DNA of 64,000 nt from Paratrimastix pyriformis (GCA_027972325.1 JAPMOS010000018.1:310001-374000), one strand, 5' to 3'; numbered from the stretch's first letter, positions 26,401 through 36,671 are shown. A program made the numbers and translations. The notes: a model not told the origin generated them from the sequence alone.

Positions 26401-29400
26401 CGGCCGGCCGCGACCCGCACCACCTGGCGCTGGTCTTCGGCGAGGTGCGGCTCACCTACGGGGAGCTGGTCTCGGCGGCCGACCGGGTGGCCGGCCAACT
26501 GCGGGCCGAGGCGGACGTGGGGCGGACCGCTTGGTGGGCGTCTGCATGGAGCGCTCCGCCGGGTTGGTGGTCGCCCTCCTGGGGATCCTGAAAGCCGGCG
26601 GGGCCTACGTCCCGCTGGATCCCGAGGCCCCCGCCAACCGCCTCTCGTACATGCTGGCCGACGCCGGCCTGGAGGCGGTCGTTGCGGATGCTCCATCGGG
26701 GCGCCGCCTGCTGGAGGCCGGCTACACGGGCAAGCTGTTCTACCTTGAGCCGAACGGCGAGGTTCGCCGGGGTGGGGCCGCCCAGGAGATTGTTGCCGCT
26801 CGCTCGCCGAAGGCGGATGAGTGGCGGCCGCCGAGCGCCCGGAGCCTGGCCTACATGATTTACACCTCTGGGACGACCGGGCACCCCAAGGGCGTCCTGG
26901 TCGAGCACCGTGGGGTCGTGCGTCTGGCGACGGCCCATCCTCGGACCACCCCCCAGGACCACTGCTCCTTCCAGATGAGTGTGGCCTTCGATGGGGCCGG
27001 CTATCAGCTCTGGCCGACCCTTTGCAACGGCGCCGGTCTGCATCCCTCTCCTGCCCGGGACGTTCCAACCATAACACGTCTTTTTCCGCCGCAGTCCTCC
27101 ATGGGATCAGCAAGGAAGACACCCTGAGCACGGCGCGGTACTTTGCCTGGATGCGTGAAAGTGCATTGACTTCGCTGGTGTTGCCGACACAGGTGTGCAG
27201 GACTTATCTGCAGGAGGACCTGGAGCCATTCAAGCAGCTCCGCTTCTTCGCTGTGGGCGGGGAGGCATGCGACCCCACCCTCGCCTCGCTTTTCCAGCAA
27301 CTCCCGGGCGTCGATGTGTGCATGTCTGCTCGGCGCCCTTTTTTGATGATTGGTGCTCATCGCTTCGCTAGGAACATCTACGGCCCCACCGAGAACTCCA
27401 TCGCCTCGACCAATTTCATCGTCAACCGAACAAGCATGCACGGAAGGGAGAAAGTCCCCATCGGCCGCCCGTACAACGACTCGACCTGCTACATCCTCGA
27501 CCCCCAGGGCCAGCCCTGCCCTGTGGGGGTGCCCGGGGAGCTGTGGGTTGGTGGCGACGGGGTGGCCCGGGGTTACCACAAGCGCCCCGAGCTGACCGCG
27601 GAGCGGTTCCTGCCGGACCCCTTCATCGCCGAGGCCTGGGGCGTCCAGGCCTCCGCGCTTGCCCCGCCCGGCGGGTGGCGCATGTACCGCACGGGCGACC
27701 TGTGCCGCTGGGCTGCCGACGGGCAGGTGGAATTCATCGGCCGGGTGGATGGGCAGGTCAAGCTGCGCGGCTTCCGGATTGAGCTGGGCGAGATCGAGGC
27801 CGCTTTGGCCCGCCAGCCGGGCGTGCAGCAGGCCGTGGCGATGGTGCGCGAGGACCAACCCGGCCAGAAGCGCCTTGTGGCGTACATCGCGACGGGGGCA
27901 GGGGTGGCCGGCGAGAAATCGCTGGCGATGGAGGATCTCCGTGCAGGCATCGCCAAGGACCTGCCCGCCTACATGGTCCCTGGCGCCATCGTGCGGCTGG
28001 CGGCCATCCCGGTGGGGCCCACGGGCAAGGTGGACCGGAAGGCGCTGCCCGCCCCGACGGCGGCCGACGGGCTGTCCGCCGGCGAGGAGTCCGCTGGGGA
28101 GGGCTACGTGGCCCCGCGCACGGCGGCCGAGCGGGCCCTGGCCGAGGCCATGGCCGAGGTGCTGCGGCTGCCGCTGGAGCGGGTCGGGGTGCGGGAGAGC
28201 TTCTTCCGGCTGGGCGGCGACTCGATCGTGAGCATCCAGCTGGTGTCGCGGGCCCGCCAGCGGGGCGTCCACCTGACGGTCAAGGACATCTTCCGGGCGC
28301 CCACGGTGGAGCAGCTGGCCCAGGTGGCCCGGCTCGACGAGGCGGTCTTTGGCCGTGGCACGGATGCTGCTGCTGGTGCGGGTGCTGCTGGTGCGGGTGC
28401 TGCTGGTGCGGGTGCTGCTGGTGCTGGTGCTGCTGGCGTGGCGGCGGCGGCGACCGTTCTGGCCGAGGTGGGGCCGGTCGCGGGCCCGGTGCCGCTGGGC
28501 CCGATCCAGCGGTGGTTCTTCGAGGAGGCCTTCGAGGCGCCGCAGCACTTCAACCAGGCGGTGATGCTGGCCGTCAGCGCGGGGCACAGCCTGGAGGTGG
28601 GCCACCTGCGGGCAGCCGTGGAGGCGCTGCTGCGCCGGCATGATATGCTGCGGGCCGAGTACCACTACCATCCCGGCGGTGACGAGGACGGCCACGAGTG
28701 CCCGCCGCAGGTCCCGCAGTCGGAGGAGCTGGTGCTGCCGGAGCAGGTTGTGCTGGCCCCGACGGAGGCCGGGCGGCTGGCCGAGGCGGCGGTGCGGGTG
28801 GTTGAGCTGGAGCTGGAGCCGGAGCCGGAGCCGGTGCAGTCGGACCTCGCCAGCGGCGGCGGCGCGGAGAGCAGCGAGGCCGCCGAGCAGCGGGCCGAGG
28901 AGCGGGCCCTGGAGCGGGCCCTGGAGCGGGCCGCCACCCAGATCCAGGCGGGGTTCGACCTGACCCGGGCGCCGCTGGTGCGGGTGGGGCTGCTGCGGTG
29001 GCACGGGCGACGCGACGGGGGCCAGCTGCACGAGCGGGTGCTGGTGGTGGTGCACCACCTGGTGGTGGACGGGGTCTCGTGGCGGGTGCTGGTGCCCGAG
29101 CTGGAGGAGGCTCTTCAGGCCACCGCTTCTGCCTCTCGCTTCGAAGTGGGATGTCCCCCTCGCGCCACCTCCTATCGCCAGTGGGTTGACATCCTCTCCC
29201 AGACTGCCCTCACACTCGCCCGCACCGATTGCCCCGAGCGACAATTCTGGATGACCTTGCTTGGTCGGATCGCGGCCCCCGATGCAACTCGTGCTCGTCT
29301 TCCCTGCCTGCCCGGCGCCTCTCCGCTCCTGCCCCACAACCAGGGCGTCTCGTTCACCCTCTCCTCTGCCGAGAGCGAGCTCCTTCTCCGGCACGTCTCT

Positions 29401-32168
29401 GCCGCCTACCGGACGCAGATCAACGACGTGCTGCTGGCAGCCTTGGTGCTGGCTCTGGGCGAGTGGGTTCCGCCATCCGTTGCTGGCGGCGACCGCAGCC
29501 TCTATTTGACGCTGGAGGGCCACGGACGCGAAGAAGACGTTGTCCAGCTCCTCGAGAACCGTCCCTGCCTGGCTGACCTCTCGCAGACGGTCGGCTGGTT
29601 CACCAGCATGTACCCCGTGCTCCTCGAGGCCCCTGTGGCTGCTGAGCGCAGTGAGAGCGCCCTGGGCGCGCTCCTGCTGGGGATCAAAGAGCAGCTGACC
29701 CAGGCCCCCCTGCACGGCCTCGGCTACCTATCCCTCCGCTACCTGCTGCCCGGCGTGGAGTCCCCTGCTTCCGCCCCCGCCCTCTCGACGGCCCTGATGG
29801 AACTGCTCCGGCGCACGCCCCGGGCTGAGGTCTCCTTCAATTATCTGGGCCAGTTCGACGGCGCTACCGGAGAGGAGGGCCTCCCTGCCCCTGCCCCCGC
29901 CACTGCCTCTGCCTCCGCGCCCACTGCCCCACGGCGGTGGCTCAGCCCTGAGATCAACATGGGCGGGGCCGGCTTGAGTGTGGCCCCCAGCAACCATGCG
30001 GTGACGCCCCTCGAGGTCGGCGGCCAAGTGCAGGGCGGCGTCCTTGTGATGGGCTTCTCCTTCTCCGACCAGGTGCTGCCTCGCGACCGGGTTGCCCAGC
30101 TGGTCGACCGGTTCGGACACCACCTCCGCCGCATCATCGCCCACTGCTCTGCGGCCCCGAGCGATCTCCTGCGCGGATGCAGCCCGTCCGATTTCGCGGC
30201 CTTCCGGCAGGCCCTCTGGGAACGGCGCGTCCCCACCGGCCAACAGCAGCGCCTGCTCGATGCCGCGGTGGCCCGCTGCGGCGGACCTGCCCGCCTCGCT
30301 GACGTGTACCCCCTGACGCCCCTCCAGGAGGGCATGTGGCAGCAGAGCCAAGTTGCCCCCGCCTCGGATGCCTACCTGGTTCAACTCTGCATGGCACTCG
30401 AGGCCCCCGACGAGTTTGCCCTGCGAGGCGCATGGGAGACCGTCATGAAGGGCCAGCCCATCATGCGGACCGGCATCGAGTGGCTGCCCGGCTGCCCGCC
30501 TGTTCAATATGTGGTCGCCCCGGGCCAGCTGGCGTTGCCGTGGCGCCGAGTGACCCTCGATGGGCCCGCCGAGAGACAGGCCCTCGACTCCTTCATGGAG
30601 GCCGACCGACGCGTGCCCCTCGACCTGCGCCAGGCGCCCCTCTACCGCCTTGTGCTGGCCTCAGCCCCTGGCTCGTCGACCCGCTACCTGCTCCTCACCA
30701 CCCACCACGCGCTGATCGACGGCTTCACGGTGGGGCTCTTGCTGCGGGACGTGGCCCGTGCCTACGAGGCCCATGCCCAGCCAGAAGCCCCCGAGCCTGG
30801 CGGGCATGCTTCGGAGCGCTCGCCGCCGGCCCCTCTCTTCGGGGACTACGTCGCCTGGCTCCAGGCCCACATGCGCACGCAGGGACTTCTCAGCCGCCAC
30901 TTCTGGGAGAAGGAGTTGGCCGGCTTGGCTGGGCCGACCCTTTTGAGCGATGCCGTGGGCACGGCCGCTCAGGCGGCTCGCTTCGCCTCCACCCCGTCCG
31001 ACTACGCCCGCCATCGGATGGTGCTGACCAGAGCCACCACTGCCGCCTTGGGGGCGCTGGCCACCAGCCAGGGGGCGACCATGAGCACCGTGATGCAGGC
31101 CGCCTGGGCGCTGGTCCTGCGCCGGCATACGGGCCACGCTGATGTCGTCTTTGGGACGACCCTCTCCGGGCGCGGGCTGGGCCCCGCCCATGTCGAGGAA
31201 ACCGTGGGCCCCACCCTGAATACCATGCCCTTGCGTGTCTCCCTCGGCCAGGCTTCCGTTTTGTCGGTGGGCGACCTCCTTTCCACCGTCCAAGCGCGGA
31301 TGGCCGCCTTGCAGGAGCACGCCTACCTGCCCCTTTCCGTCGTGCAAGCTCAGTGGGAACGTGCCGCTCCGGTTGAGATGCAGTCTCGCCGGGGCCCCAG
31401 GCCCGGTCTGGTGCTCTTCGACACGCACATGGTCTTCGAAAACTACGCCAACGCCTTCGCCGACGAGAGGGAGGCCACGGCACGGTCTCGGCACGAGCTG
31501 CCGCTGCGCGAGTGCTGGGGCGTGGAGCGCCATGAGTACCCGCTTTCGCTGGTGGTGGGTCCCGGGGCCGAGTTGGAGGTGCTCCTCATGTACGAGCGGC
31601 CGCTGCTGCCCACGGCCGTCGTCAGTGCCCTCGCCGACCATCTGGCTGCCGTGCTCGGGCTCATGGCCACGTCCGGCGCGGCCGCTTCTGTGGCGTCTCT
31701 GTTGGCCTTGGAGCCCCCGTCCCCAGTCCCCCCACGGAAAAGCGCTCCTGCCACCAGTGTCGAAGAGAACGACGGATCGCAGCCCTTCCAAAGACCCGAA
31801 GGGCCCACCGAGGAGTTGGTCTGTCGTTGCCTCCATTCCCCCCCCCCCCCCCCCCCCCCCCCCCCCACACACACACACCACCCTCTGGAACTCCCTGTAG
31901 TTGGTTCTTCATTCACATCCCCCGTCTCGCCTCGTAGCTGGCGCGCCTCTGGGCTGAGGTCCTGGACCTGCCACCTTCGACCCCCATTGGCCGCGGGACG
32001 AGCCTCTGGTCTCTTGGGGCCTCATCCCTTCATGCGCTGACTCTGGCAGCCCGCGCCCGCTCGCTGGGGCTGCCCGTCGAGCTGCGTGATGTCTTCATGG
32101 CCCCCAACTTGAGGAGTCTGGCGGCTGTGCTGAGCGGACCTTCGGCTACAACCGTGGTGAAGCAGTAA
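1..32168 (+). CDS. Giant multimodular nonribosomal peptide synthetase, 5' end outside window
   Basis: This gene assembles a peptide on carrier-bound thioesters without a ribosome. Visible order: E0(partial)-[C1 A1 T1 E1]-[C2 A2 T2 E2]-[C3 halfC A3 T3]-[C4 A4 T4]-[C5 A5 T5]-[C6 A6 T6 E6]-[C7 T7]. The condensation and epimerase domains have HHxxxDG, the A domains have [17 protein letters not shown] and YRTGDL, and the carriers have LGGDS or LGGHS. Introns placed by frame and homology are 2605-2732, 2959-3058, 8645-8740, 14864-14992, 17888-18230, 18938-19112, 22043-22815, 23523-23698, 27036-27094, 27324-27371 and 31819-31937. The stop is TAA at 32166. No thioesterase, reductase or C-terminal TE-like motif follows the last carrier. 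The frame is interrupted near 16590-16690, 19320, 19660 and 26520 by loss of single G/C bases relative to sister copies or to the expected domain frame. I see no neighbouring tailoring genes on the right; any cluster would lie to the left. Class and order are certain; the product is unknown. Confidence 0.95.
431..5950 (+). other. NRPS module 1: C1-A1-T1-E1
   Basis: C1 (about 435-1850) starts [13 protein letters not shown], the class that accepts a D-residue from an upstream epimerase, and has HHMLQDG near 868. A1 (about 1860-3760) has the A3 loop near 2410. It carries two introns, 2605-2732 and 2959-3058, the second directly before NAYGPTEN. Residues at GrsA positions 235/236/239/278/299/301/322/330/331/517, aligned by eye, read D-A-V-G-A-G-A-I-D-K. 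T1 (about 3800-4040) has LGGDS, typical of carriers that feed an epimerase. E1 (about 4150-5940) has [10 protein letters not shown] and FNYLGQF. The module should add and epimerize one residue. The substrate is not predictable from this read. Confidence 0.88.
3797..4815 (+). repeat. T1-E1 segment shared with T6-E6
   Basis: This is nearly identical to 28100-29112, about 24.3 kb away in the same gene, including a 15-bp coding minisatellite (4063-4130) that encodes repeated Ala-Gly-Ala-Ala-Gly. The segment spans the carrier domain and the first half of the epimerase. Confidence 0.88.
5951..11570 (+). other. NRPS module 2: C2-A2-T2-E2
   Basis: C2 (about 6000-7430) has SPMQEGM and HHILLDG, consistent with accepting the D-residue made by E1. 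A2 (about 7450-9420) contains one intron, 8645-8740. This intron is 96 nt, a multiple of three, so the unspliced frame stays open. By-eye specificity residues are D-A-M-I-L-G-C-C-Y-K, different from the other A domains. T2 (about 9450-9690) has LGGDS and is nearly identical to T1. E2 (about 9830-11500) mixes stretches identical to E1 (for example 10205-10410) with diverged stretches, which is a gene-conversion pattern. This module is intact in frame. Confidence 0.88.
11571..15945 (+). other. NRPS module 3: C3-(half C)-A3-T3
   Basis: C3 (about 11590-13060) is complete with SPLQEGM and HHILFDG. After a short C-to-A type linker, a second piece begins at about 13085 and runs to about 13860. It is only the C-terminal half of an LCL-type condensation domain. 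It starts at [10 protein letters not shown] and has no HHxxxDG half. From about 13106 to 13598 it is nearly identical to the matching half of C4, C5 and C6. A3 (about 13890-15660) contains intron 14864-14992 with a GGGGGC repeat. By-eye code D-V-F-V-V-G-G-V-F-K. T3 (about 15690-15940) has LGGHS, as expected for a carrier not followed by an epimerase. Confidence 0.83.
13106..13598 (+). repeat. Partial fourth copy of the C-domain C-terminal half
   Basis: This is nearly identical to 16750-17237, 20898-21383 and 25494-25823. It is the half C domain placed between C3 and A3 and ends with VNPVFQ, as in copies A and B. Confidence 0.88.
15701..17237 (+). repeat. T-C block copy A (three-fold duplicated NRPS segment)
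   Basis: This T3-C4 stretch recurs at 19846-21383 (copy B) and 24434-25823 (copy C). The sequence is almost identical, including an alanine-rich linker of GCG codons, far beyond what protein constraint requires. Copy A differs from B and C mainly by short-run length changes. The offsets are 4145 bp (A to B) and about 4588 bp (B to C), close to one module each. Confidence 0.9.
17888..18230 (+). other. Intron in A4, between PAYPE and ARVRFM
   Basis: Splicing GTGCGC...CGCAG restores [12 protein letters not shown], which is continuous in A2 and A3. Only A4 and A5 have an intron here. The body is T-rich compared with its surroundings and shares only its last about 25 nt with the A5 intron, although the flanking exons are the same. 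Confidence 0.85.
18206..19845 (+). repeat. A-domain duplication, A4 copy
   Basis: The last 25 nt of the first A4 intron, the A4 core, the second intron and the A-to-T linker are the same as 22791-24433 apart from a few single-base run-length differences. The duplicated unit therefore includes intron 18938-19112, matched by 23523-23698. Confidence 0.9.
19846..21383 (+). repeat. T-C block copy B
   Basis: This is the second copy of the duplicated T-C segment and is open in frame through C5. It diverges from copy A after VNPVFQ (about 21384), where the rest of C5 is unique. Confidence 0.9.
22043..22815 (+). other. Long intron in A5, between PAYPE and ARVRFM
   Basis: At 773 nt this is the longest intron seen. 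The donor is GTCCAT and the acceptor GTGCGCAG. Its body has no visible similarity to the 343-nt intron at the same site in A4. An open stretch at 22181-22723 has no recognizable domain, and I do not call a gene in it. Confidence 0.82.
22791..24433 (+). repeat. A-domain duplication, A5 copy
   Basis: This is the sister of 18206-19845. It keeps the open frame across the [11 protein letters not shown] region, where the A4 copy is one G shorter. Confidence 0.9.
24434..25823 (+). repeat. T-C block copy C
   Basis: This is the third copy of the duplicated T-C segment. Identity to copies A and B stops inside C6 just after the TLAIRTQF stretch. Confidence 0.9.
24671..30220 (+). other. NRPS module 6: C6-A6-T6-E6
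   Basis: C6 (about 24810-26330) is identical to C5 until about 25823 and then diverges, with a short GGTGCC repeat near 26000-26040 coding Ala-Gly. A6 (about 26340-28070) has introns 27036-27094 and 27324-27371, at the same positions as the two in A1. One G appears to be missing near 26520. By-eye code D-G-Y-V-A-G-I-I-A-K. T6 (about 28110-28345) has LGGDS. E6 (about 28470-30210) is nearly identical to E1 up to about 29110 and then unique. It has [10 protein letters not shown] and an FNYLGQF motif. Confidence 0.85.
28100..29112 (+). repeat. T6-E6 segment shared with T1-E1
   Basis: This is the partner copy of 3797-4815. It carries the same 15-bp minisatellite (about 28367-28434). The two copies differ by a handful of substitutions and one missing proline codon. 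Confidence 0.88.
30221..32168 (+). other. NRPS terminal C7-T7, no release domain
   Basis: C7 (about 30300-31780) has [13 protein letters not shown] and HHALIDGFT. It is followed at once by a carrier domain, with no A domain between. T7 is read after splicing out 31819-31937. It has the core LGASSLHAL, where the usual second glycine of LGGxS is alanine but the serine that takes phosphopantetheine is kept. Fungal siderophore synthetases also end in A-less C and T units, and terminal C domains there can release or cyclize the chain. By analogy C7 may release the peptide or pass it to a partner enzyme. This is inference. Confidence 0.8.
31819..31937 (+). other. Last NRPS intron, with a 29-nt poly-C tract
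   Basis: The donor is GTCTGT and the acceptor CGTAG. The C run at 31838-31866 is followed by a short CA repeat. Removing the intron joins C7 to a carrier domain with LGASSLHAL and a TAA stop at 32166, which supports the call. Confidence 0.88.
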
Positions 32169-32551
32169 TGATTTCCTGATGTTGTTTGCGCACCTTTTCA
32201 CATTCTGAGCTCTGAGAACGTCTGCTCAACAGGAGAAGGAGAGTCGATGTATTCTGGCTCTCTGGCGGCGGCCAGTGCGGCGGCCAGCTGCCCAGAGAGC
32301 CTTGCGGGCCGCCGCCTATGTGTGGTTTTTGTCTTGCACCAGGAATATTGGCAGCTGTTGTGGTTGAAGAAATGAAGATCACGTATTTTTCGGAACGAGG
32401 GGCCTCCTCAGGATGAATGCGATGAGGTTGTTGTATTTCCGAATCAATATTCTGACGCGACAGTACAGAATTCGCGTGTCAGTGACACAGCAGCAACCGG
32501 ACCCACGGTGAAATTCGCTAACACTTGGTTTGAATTTGAATTGATCAAACC
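32169..32551. promoter_or_regulatory. NRPS-CTF4 spacer with probable CTF4 promoter
   Basis: This 383-bp spacer is clearly more AT-rich than the genes. No gene is seen in it. Just before the CTF4 start codon there are two TTTGAA words (32529-32534 and 32535-32540), a motif that recurs in other promoter-position spacers of this window. Confidence 0.5.
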
Positions 32552-35500
32552 ATGCCAAAGCTTCCCGTTTCGCATACATCGGGGCTGGGCGATCTTGTTT
32601 GGGTGTCCCGAGAACAAGGTCAAAAATCTCTGCTCACTTGCGGGGCGGATGGTTTCGTTCGGATGTGGAATCCCCAAAGCCCTGAAGCGGATCCTGTCCA
32701 GTCGGAATGTACCAGTCCCGGGTTCACCTCTATTGATGTTTCGACTACCGTCTGTTGTACAGCACCGGCACTTCAAATCACAATCACACACTTCATGATA
32801 GCGGGTCGCGTTGGGGTGCCAAGATAAATCTTGTTACCTGCTCGAATATCCTTCTCTGAGATTTTTAGAGTATGCAGTACGGCTTCCAATGCCCGTTGGA
32901 CATGCTTGTTTCTCCCCCGGCGGTAACCTTCTCGCTGTGTGCGGAGGGTCTGTCCCAACGACGACCCTCGACTCGTCTTGTCGAACAATCAACGCGTGCG
33001 TAGTGACCAAGCTAAGTTGGTGAACGTGAGCAATGTCAAGCAGAACTTTACCCTGCAAGGTCACGCGGGTTCCTTCCTCTCCCTGGCCTACGACCCCAAG
33101 AGTCAGTTCCTGGTCTGGCGGCGGCTTGTCCCCCCCGAAGGACGGGCTGATTCTTTTCCAGGCGGGCTCCACCCTCGCCGGGAAGTGCTGCCTCTGGGAC
33201 ATTGACACCCACCAGGCCGTGGGGGCGGTCGATCTGGGCACGGATCTGTCTGTTGGCCTCTGCTCGCCCCCGGCACCTCACCTTTGTCCATCTTTCCTTC
33301 TCGTCGCCCCCAAAGGAACGGCCTGACTGAGCGAAAGTCTGCCGGCGTCACTTTTTGCGGGGAGTTGGGCCAGGTTGGGAGAGGGCCGTTTTGGGCGCGG
33401 GGTCACTGAAGTTCGCGGGGCATGCGTCCCCCCGGGGGGTGCCGCAGGGCCCACCGGCTGCGGATGAGCTGGTCGGACGACGCCGGGGCGCTCATTCTGC
33501 CCCGATCGCGGGGTCTGCGGGCCCGGCCGGCTGCCCGCCATGCCGCCTTCCTCGTCCTTCCCTCATCCATGCCCATCGCGCGGCGGCGGGTTCTCTTTTG
33601 GCGGATGCAGATGTCGAGGTGGTCCGGCGGGCCACCTGGGAGCACATGTACTCCCTCGAGGGCGCGGGCAAGGTTCGTAGGGTTGTCTCGCCGAGGGGGC
33701 CCGGGCGTGGGTGTGGGCGCAGGCGCGGGCACGGGCACGGGCACGGGGGCCGAGACAGCCTTCCAGGCGGGGCACGGACATCATCATCGCCTGGCGGGTC
33801 TGGGCGGCCCCCTCGGTCGGGGTCGGGTCGGGTGCAGGAGCTCGTCCTGGCCATGGCGGCGGGCCCCAACCACATCGTGACCGCCGAGGCCGACGGGTGG
33901 CTCGTGTGGGACGTCCGCAAGCGGCAGGCCATCGGCCGCAAGCGGCGCGAGGAGGCCGGGGTGGTGGCCATGGCCTGGGACCAGGCCGCAGCCCGCATGG
34001 CGGTGGTCCGCCTCCTCTCTCCCACCCGCTCCCGCCCCTGGACACAGCCACCTGCCGCGCACCCGCCGCATCGCACCCGCCGCGCCCTGTGTGCCCCCCT
34101 CACGGTGCGCCTCGGGCTCTCGCGTGGCCGCCTGGGGTGGGCAGATGAATGGGCACGGGGTGGTCAGCATCTACGAGGACTTCGCCCCCGCCGCCACGGA
34201 GGCCGCCTCTGCGGATGGCCAGGAGAGCAGGTCCGCCCAGACGGCAGGCGCCCTGGCGGGGCGGATGATTGGGGTGGCATTCAGCGGCTGTGGTCATCTC
34301 CGGCCAGGGGCGCCTCTGCGGGGGGGACAGCCAGGTCCTCCGCATCGCCTCACTGGTGTTGTTGGGGATGGCGCGGTCGGGGTGACGGGTGGGGGGGGGC
34401 GGGGGGGGGGGGGGGGGGGGGACATTTCCGTGTTGGTTGCGTCGCCCTGCTCTCAGCCGGCCGCGGCGCCGCGGTGCGAGCCTCCTCGAGGCCGACAACG
34501 ACGACGACGGGGCCGACGCGAGCCGCCCTCAGCCGAAGGCCGCCGCACCCCGCCGCAGGGCCGGGGCCCCGAGGCCTCCCAGGGTACAGCATGTCCCTGG
34601 TGCTGACCGAGACCCAGCCCCGCCCGACGAGGAGCCTTCCGCCCGGCCCCAGCAGCCCGCCCACGAGCCCCGGCCCCGCCGAGGCGGCCATCGCTGCCCC
34701 GGCCCCGGCCCCGGCCCCGGCCCCGGCCCCGGCCCCGGCCCCGGTGGGCAAGGCGGGGCGGTTGCGGAAGCGGAGCTTGGACGAGCAGTTGGCCGATGCG
34801 GGCATCCTGGCCGACGACGGCGACGAGGACGCGCCCCCCGCCCCCCAGGAGGCCCCCGCCCCCGCGAAGGAGACCGGGTCCCGGAAGGGTCCACACCCCC
34901 CAGCTCATTCCATCATAACCTCCCGTCTGGTTCCCTGGGCAGGGCTGCGCAAGGGCACCGCCACAGGCGGCCGGCCGGAGGGGGACGACGAGGGCGAGGC
35001 CGAGGATGGCGGGGACGGGGACGAGGAGGACGACGAGGCCATCCAGGAGCGCGCCGCCATCGACCTCGCCGACGACGACGAGCGGCCCGACGCCCCCTCG
35101 CACCCCGTCCGCTGGCCCCGCTGCCCCGCCAGCGCCGAGCCTGGATGGCTGGCGCGCCTCATGACCGCACAGAGAATGGGGCATCACGCATGGGGCAGAG
35201 AATGGGGCATCACGCATGGGGCAGAGAATGGGGCATCATGCACGGAGCGGAGCATGGGGCATCACGCATGGGGCGGCATCATGCGCTTCCTATTGCCCTC
35301 TGCCGCCGCGCAGGAGGAGGCCGAGGCGGGCGGGGCGGCTCGGCCGAAGAAGCCGCGCCTCGACCCGGCCGACGAGGGCGCCTCCGACGAGGAGGAGGAG
35401 CAGACCCGCCCCCAGGGCCGCGGTGGTGCCGCCGCCGCTTCGGCGCTGGAGGCCCTCGCCAGGGACGAGCCCCCAGCCCCTCGCGCCAAGCGGCCGGCCC

Positions 35501-36637
35501 GGGAGCAGCACCGCGAGGGTCCGATTCCCACCCACCCACCCACCCACCCACCCACCGCCCGACCACCCGGCCGTCGTGCCTGAGGGAAGCCCGCGCCTCC
35601 CGACTGACGGCCCGCTCCCGCCACCCGGCCGCCCTGCCCACGCGCAGTGCGACTGCAGATGCCCTTCCAGCCCGGGGCGACGCCCGAGGTCGACCTGCGC
35701 CGCTTCATGGGTCCGCCCCTGCCACCCGCCCCCGCCCCTGCCACCCGCCCCCGCCCCTCACTCCGGCCTGCCTGCTGGTCTGCTGACCTGCTTCTCTGTT
35801 GGCATCCTCTCGGCGCGCCCCACCCTGGGCCGGGGCAGCTTGCACGAGCGCGGGGCTGATCTTCCAGCGGCGCCAGCAGGCCCAGCTGGCGGACAGCTTC
35901 ATCGACGTGGAGTTCGCCGACCGGCAGATGAAACCCATCCACTTCCTCGACAACTACGGCTTCACCATGGCCGCCTCGGTCCGCCCCCGCCCCGCCCACC
36001 CCCACCCCCCCACCCATAACCACAGCCCCATGCCGCGCCGCCCACCTTCCACGACGCCTCGTGGCTGCGGTTGGCGAGGGGAGGTGCCGACCCTGGCGCT
36101 CAACCGGGGTGCTGATGCTGGGGACGGCCGGTGCTTGTTGTGTGTGTTGGTGTGGGTCCAGGCCCCAACGCGGCCTGTTCTACTCGGAGGGCAACCGGGT
36201 GCTGTGGTGCCGGCCCTTCGACTCGTGGGCCAGCGGGGCCGAGTGGCGCCTGGCCCTGAGCCCCGACGAGCCCGTCCTCGGTCGGCCCGCGGCCCCGCGG
36301 CCCCCCAACCCCCCCCCCCCCCCAGCACACTCACGCGCCCCTCCTCCTCTGCCCGCCCGCCGGGCTCCTCTGTGGATGGGCGGGGCGGCGCAGCGCTGGC
36401 CATGGGCCCGAGCTTCGGGGCTGTCGCCACGGGGCGGGGCTTCGTGCGGATCCTCTCGTACACCGGCCTCCAACGCATGGTCCCTCGCACCCGCCCGCCG
36501 CCCGCCCCGCCCCGCCCCGCCCGCGCAACCTGGTCGCCCTTGCAGCCTGGCTGCCTCGAGTCGCCTGGCGGGCAGCGGCTCATCCCTTGCGGTGTGCTTG
36601 TCCACTGGGCTGCTGCTGATGCTGCTGGTGCTGCTGC

Positions 36638-36671
<34 letters not shown>

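Noticed and set aside
1-32168. Bacterial contamination or a bacterial contig as origin of the NRPS segment
   Set aside because: At least eleven introns with the same donor rule as neighbouring eukaryotic genes interrupt it, and it continues without a break into CTF4.
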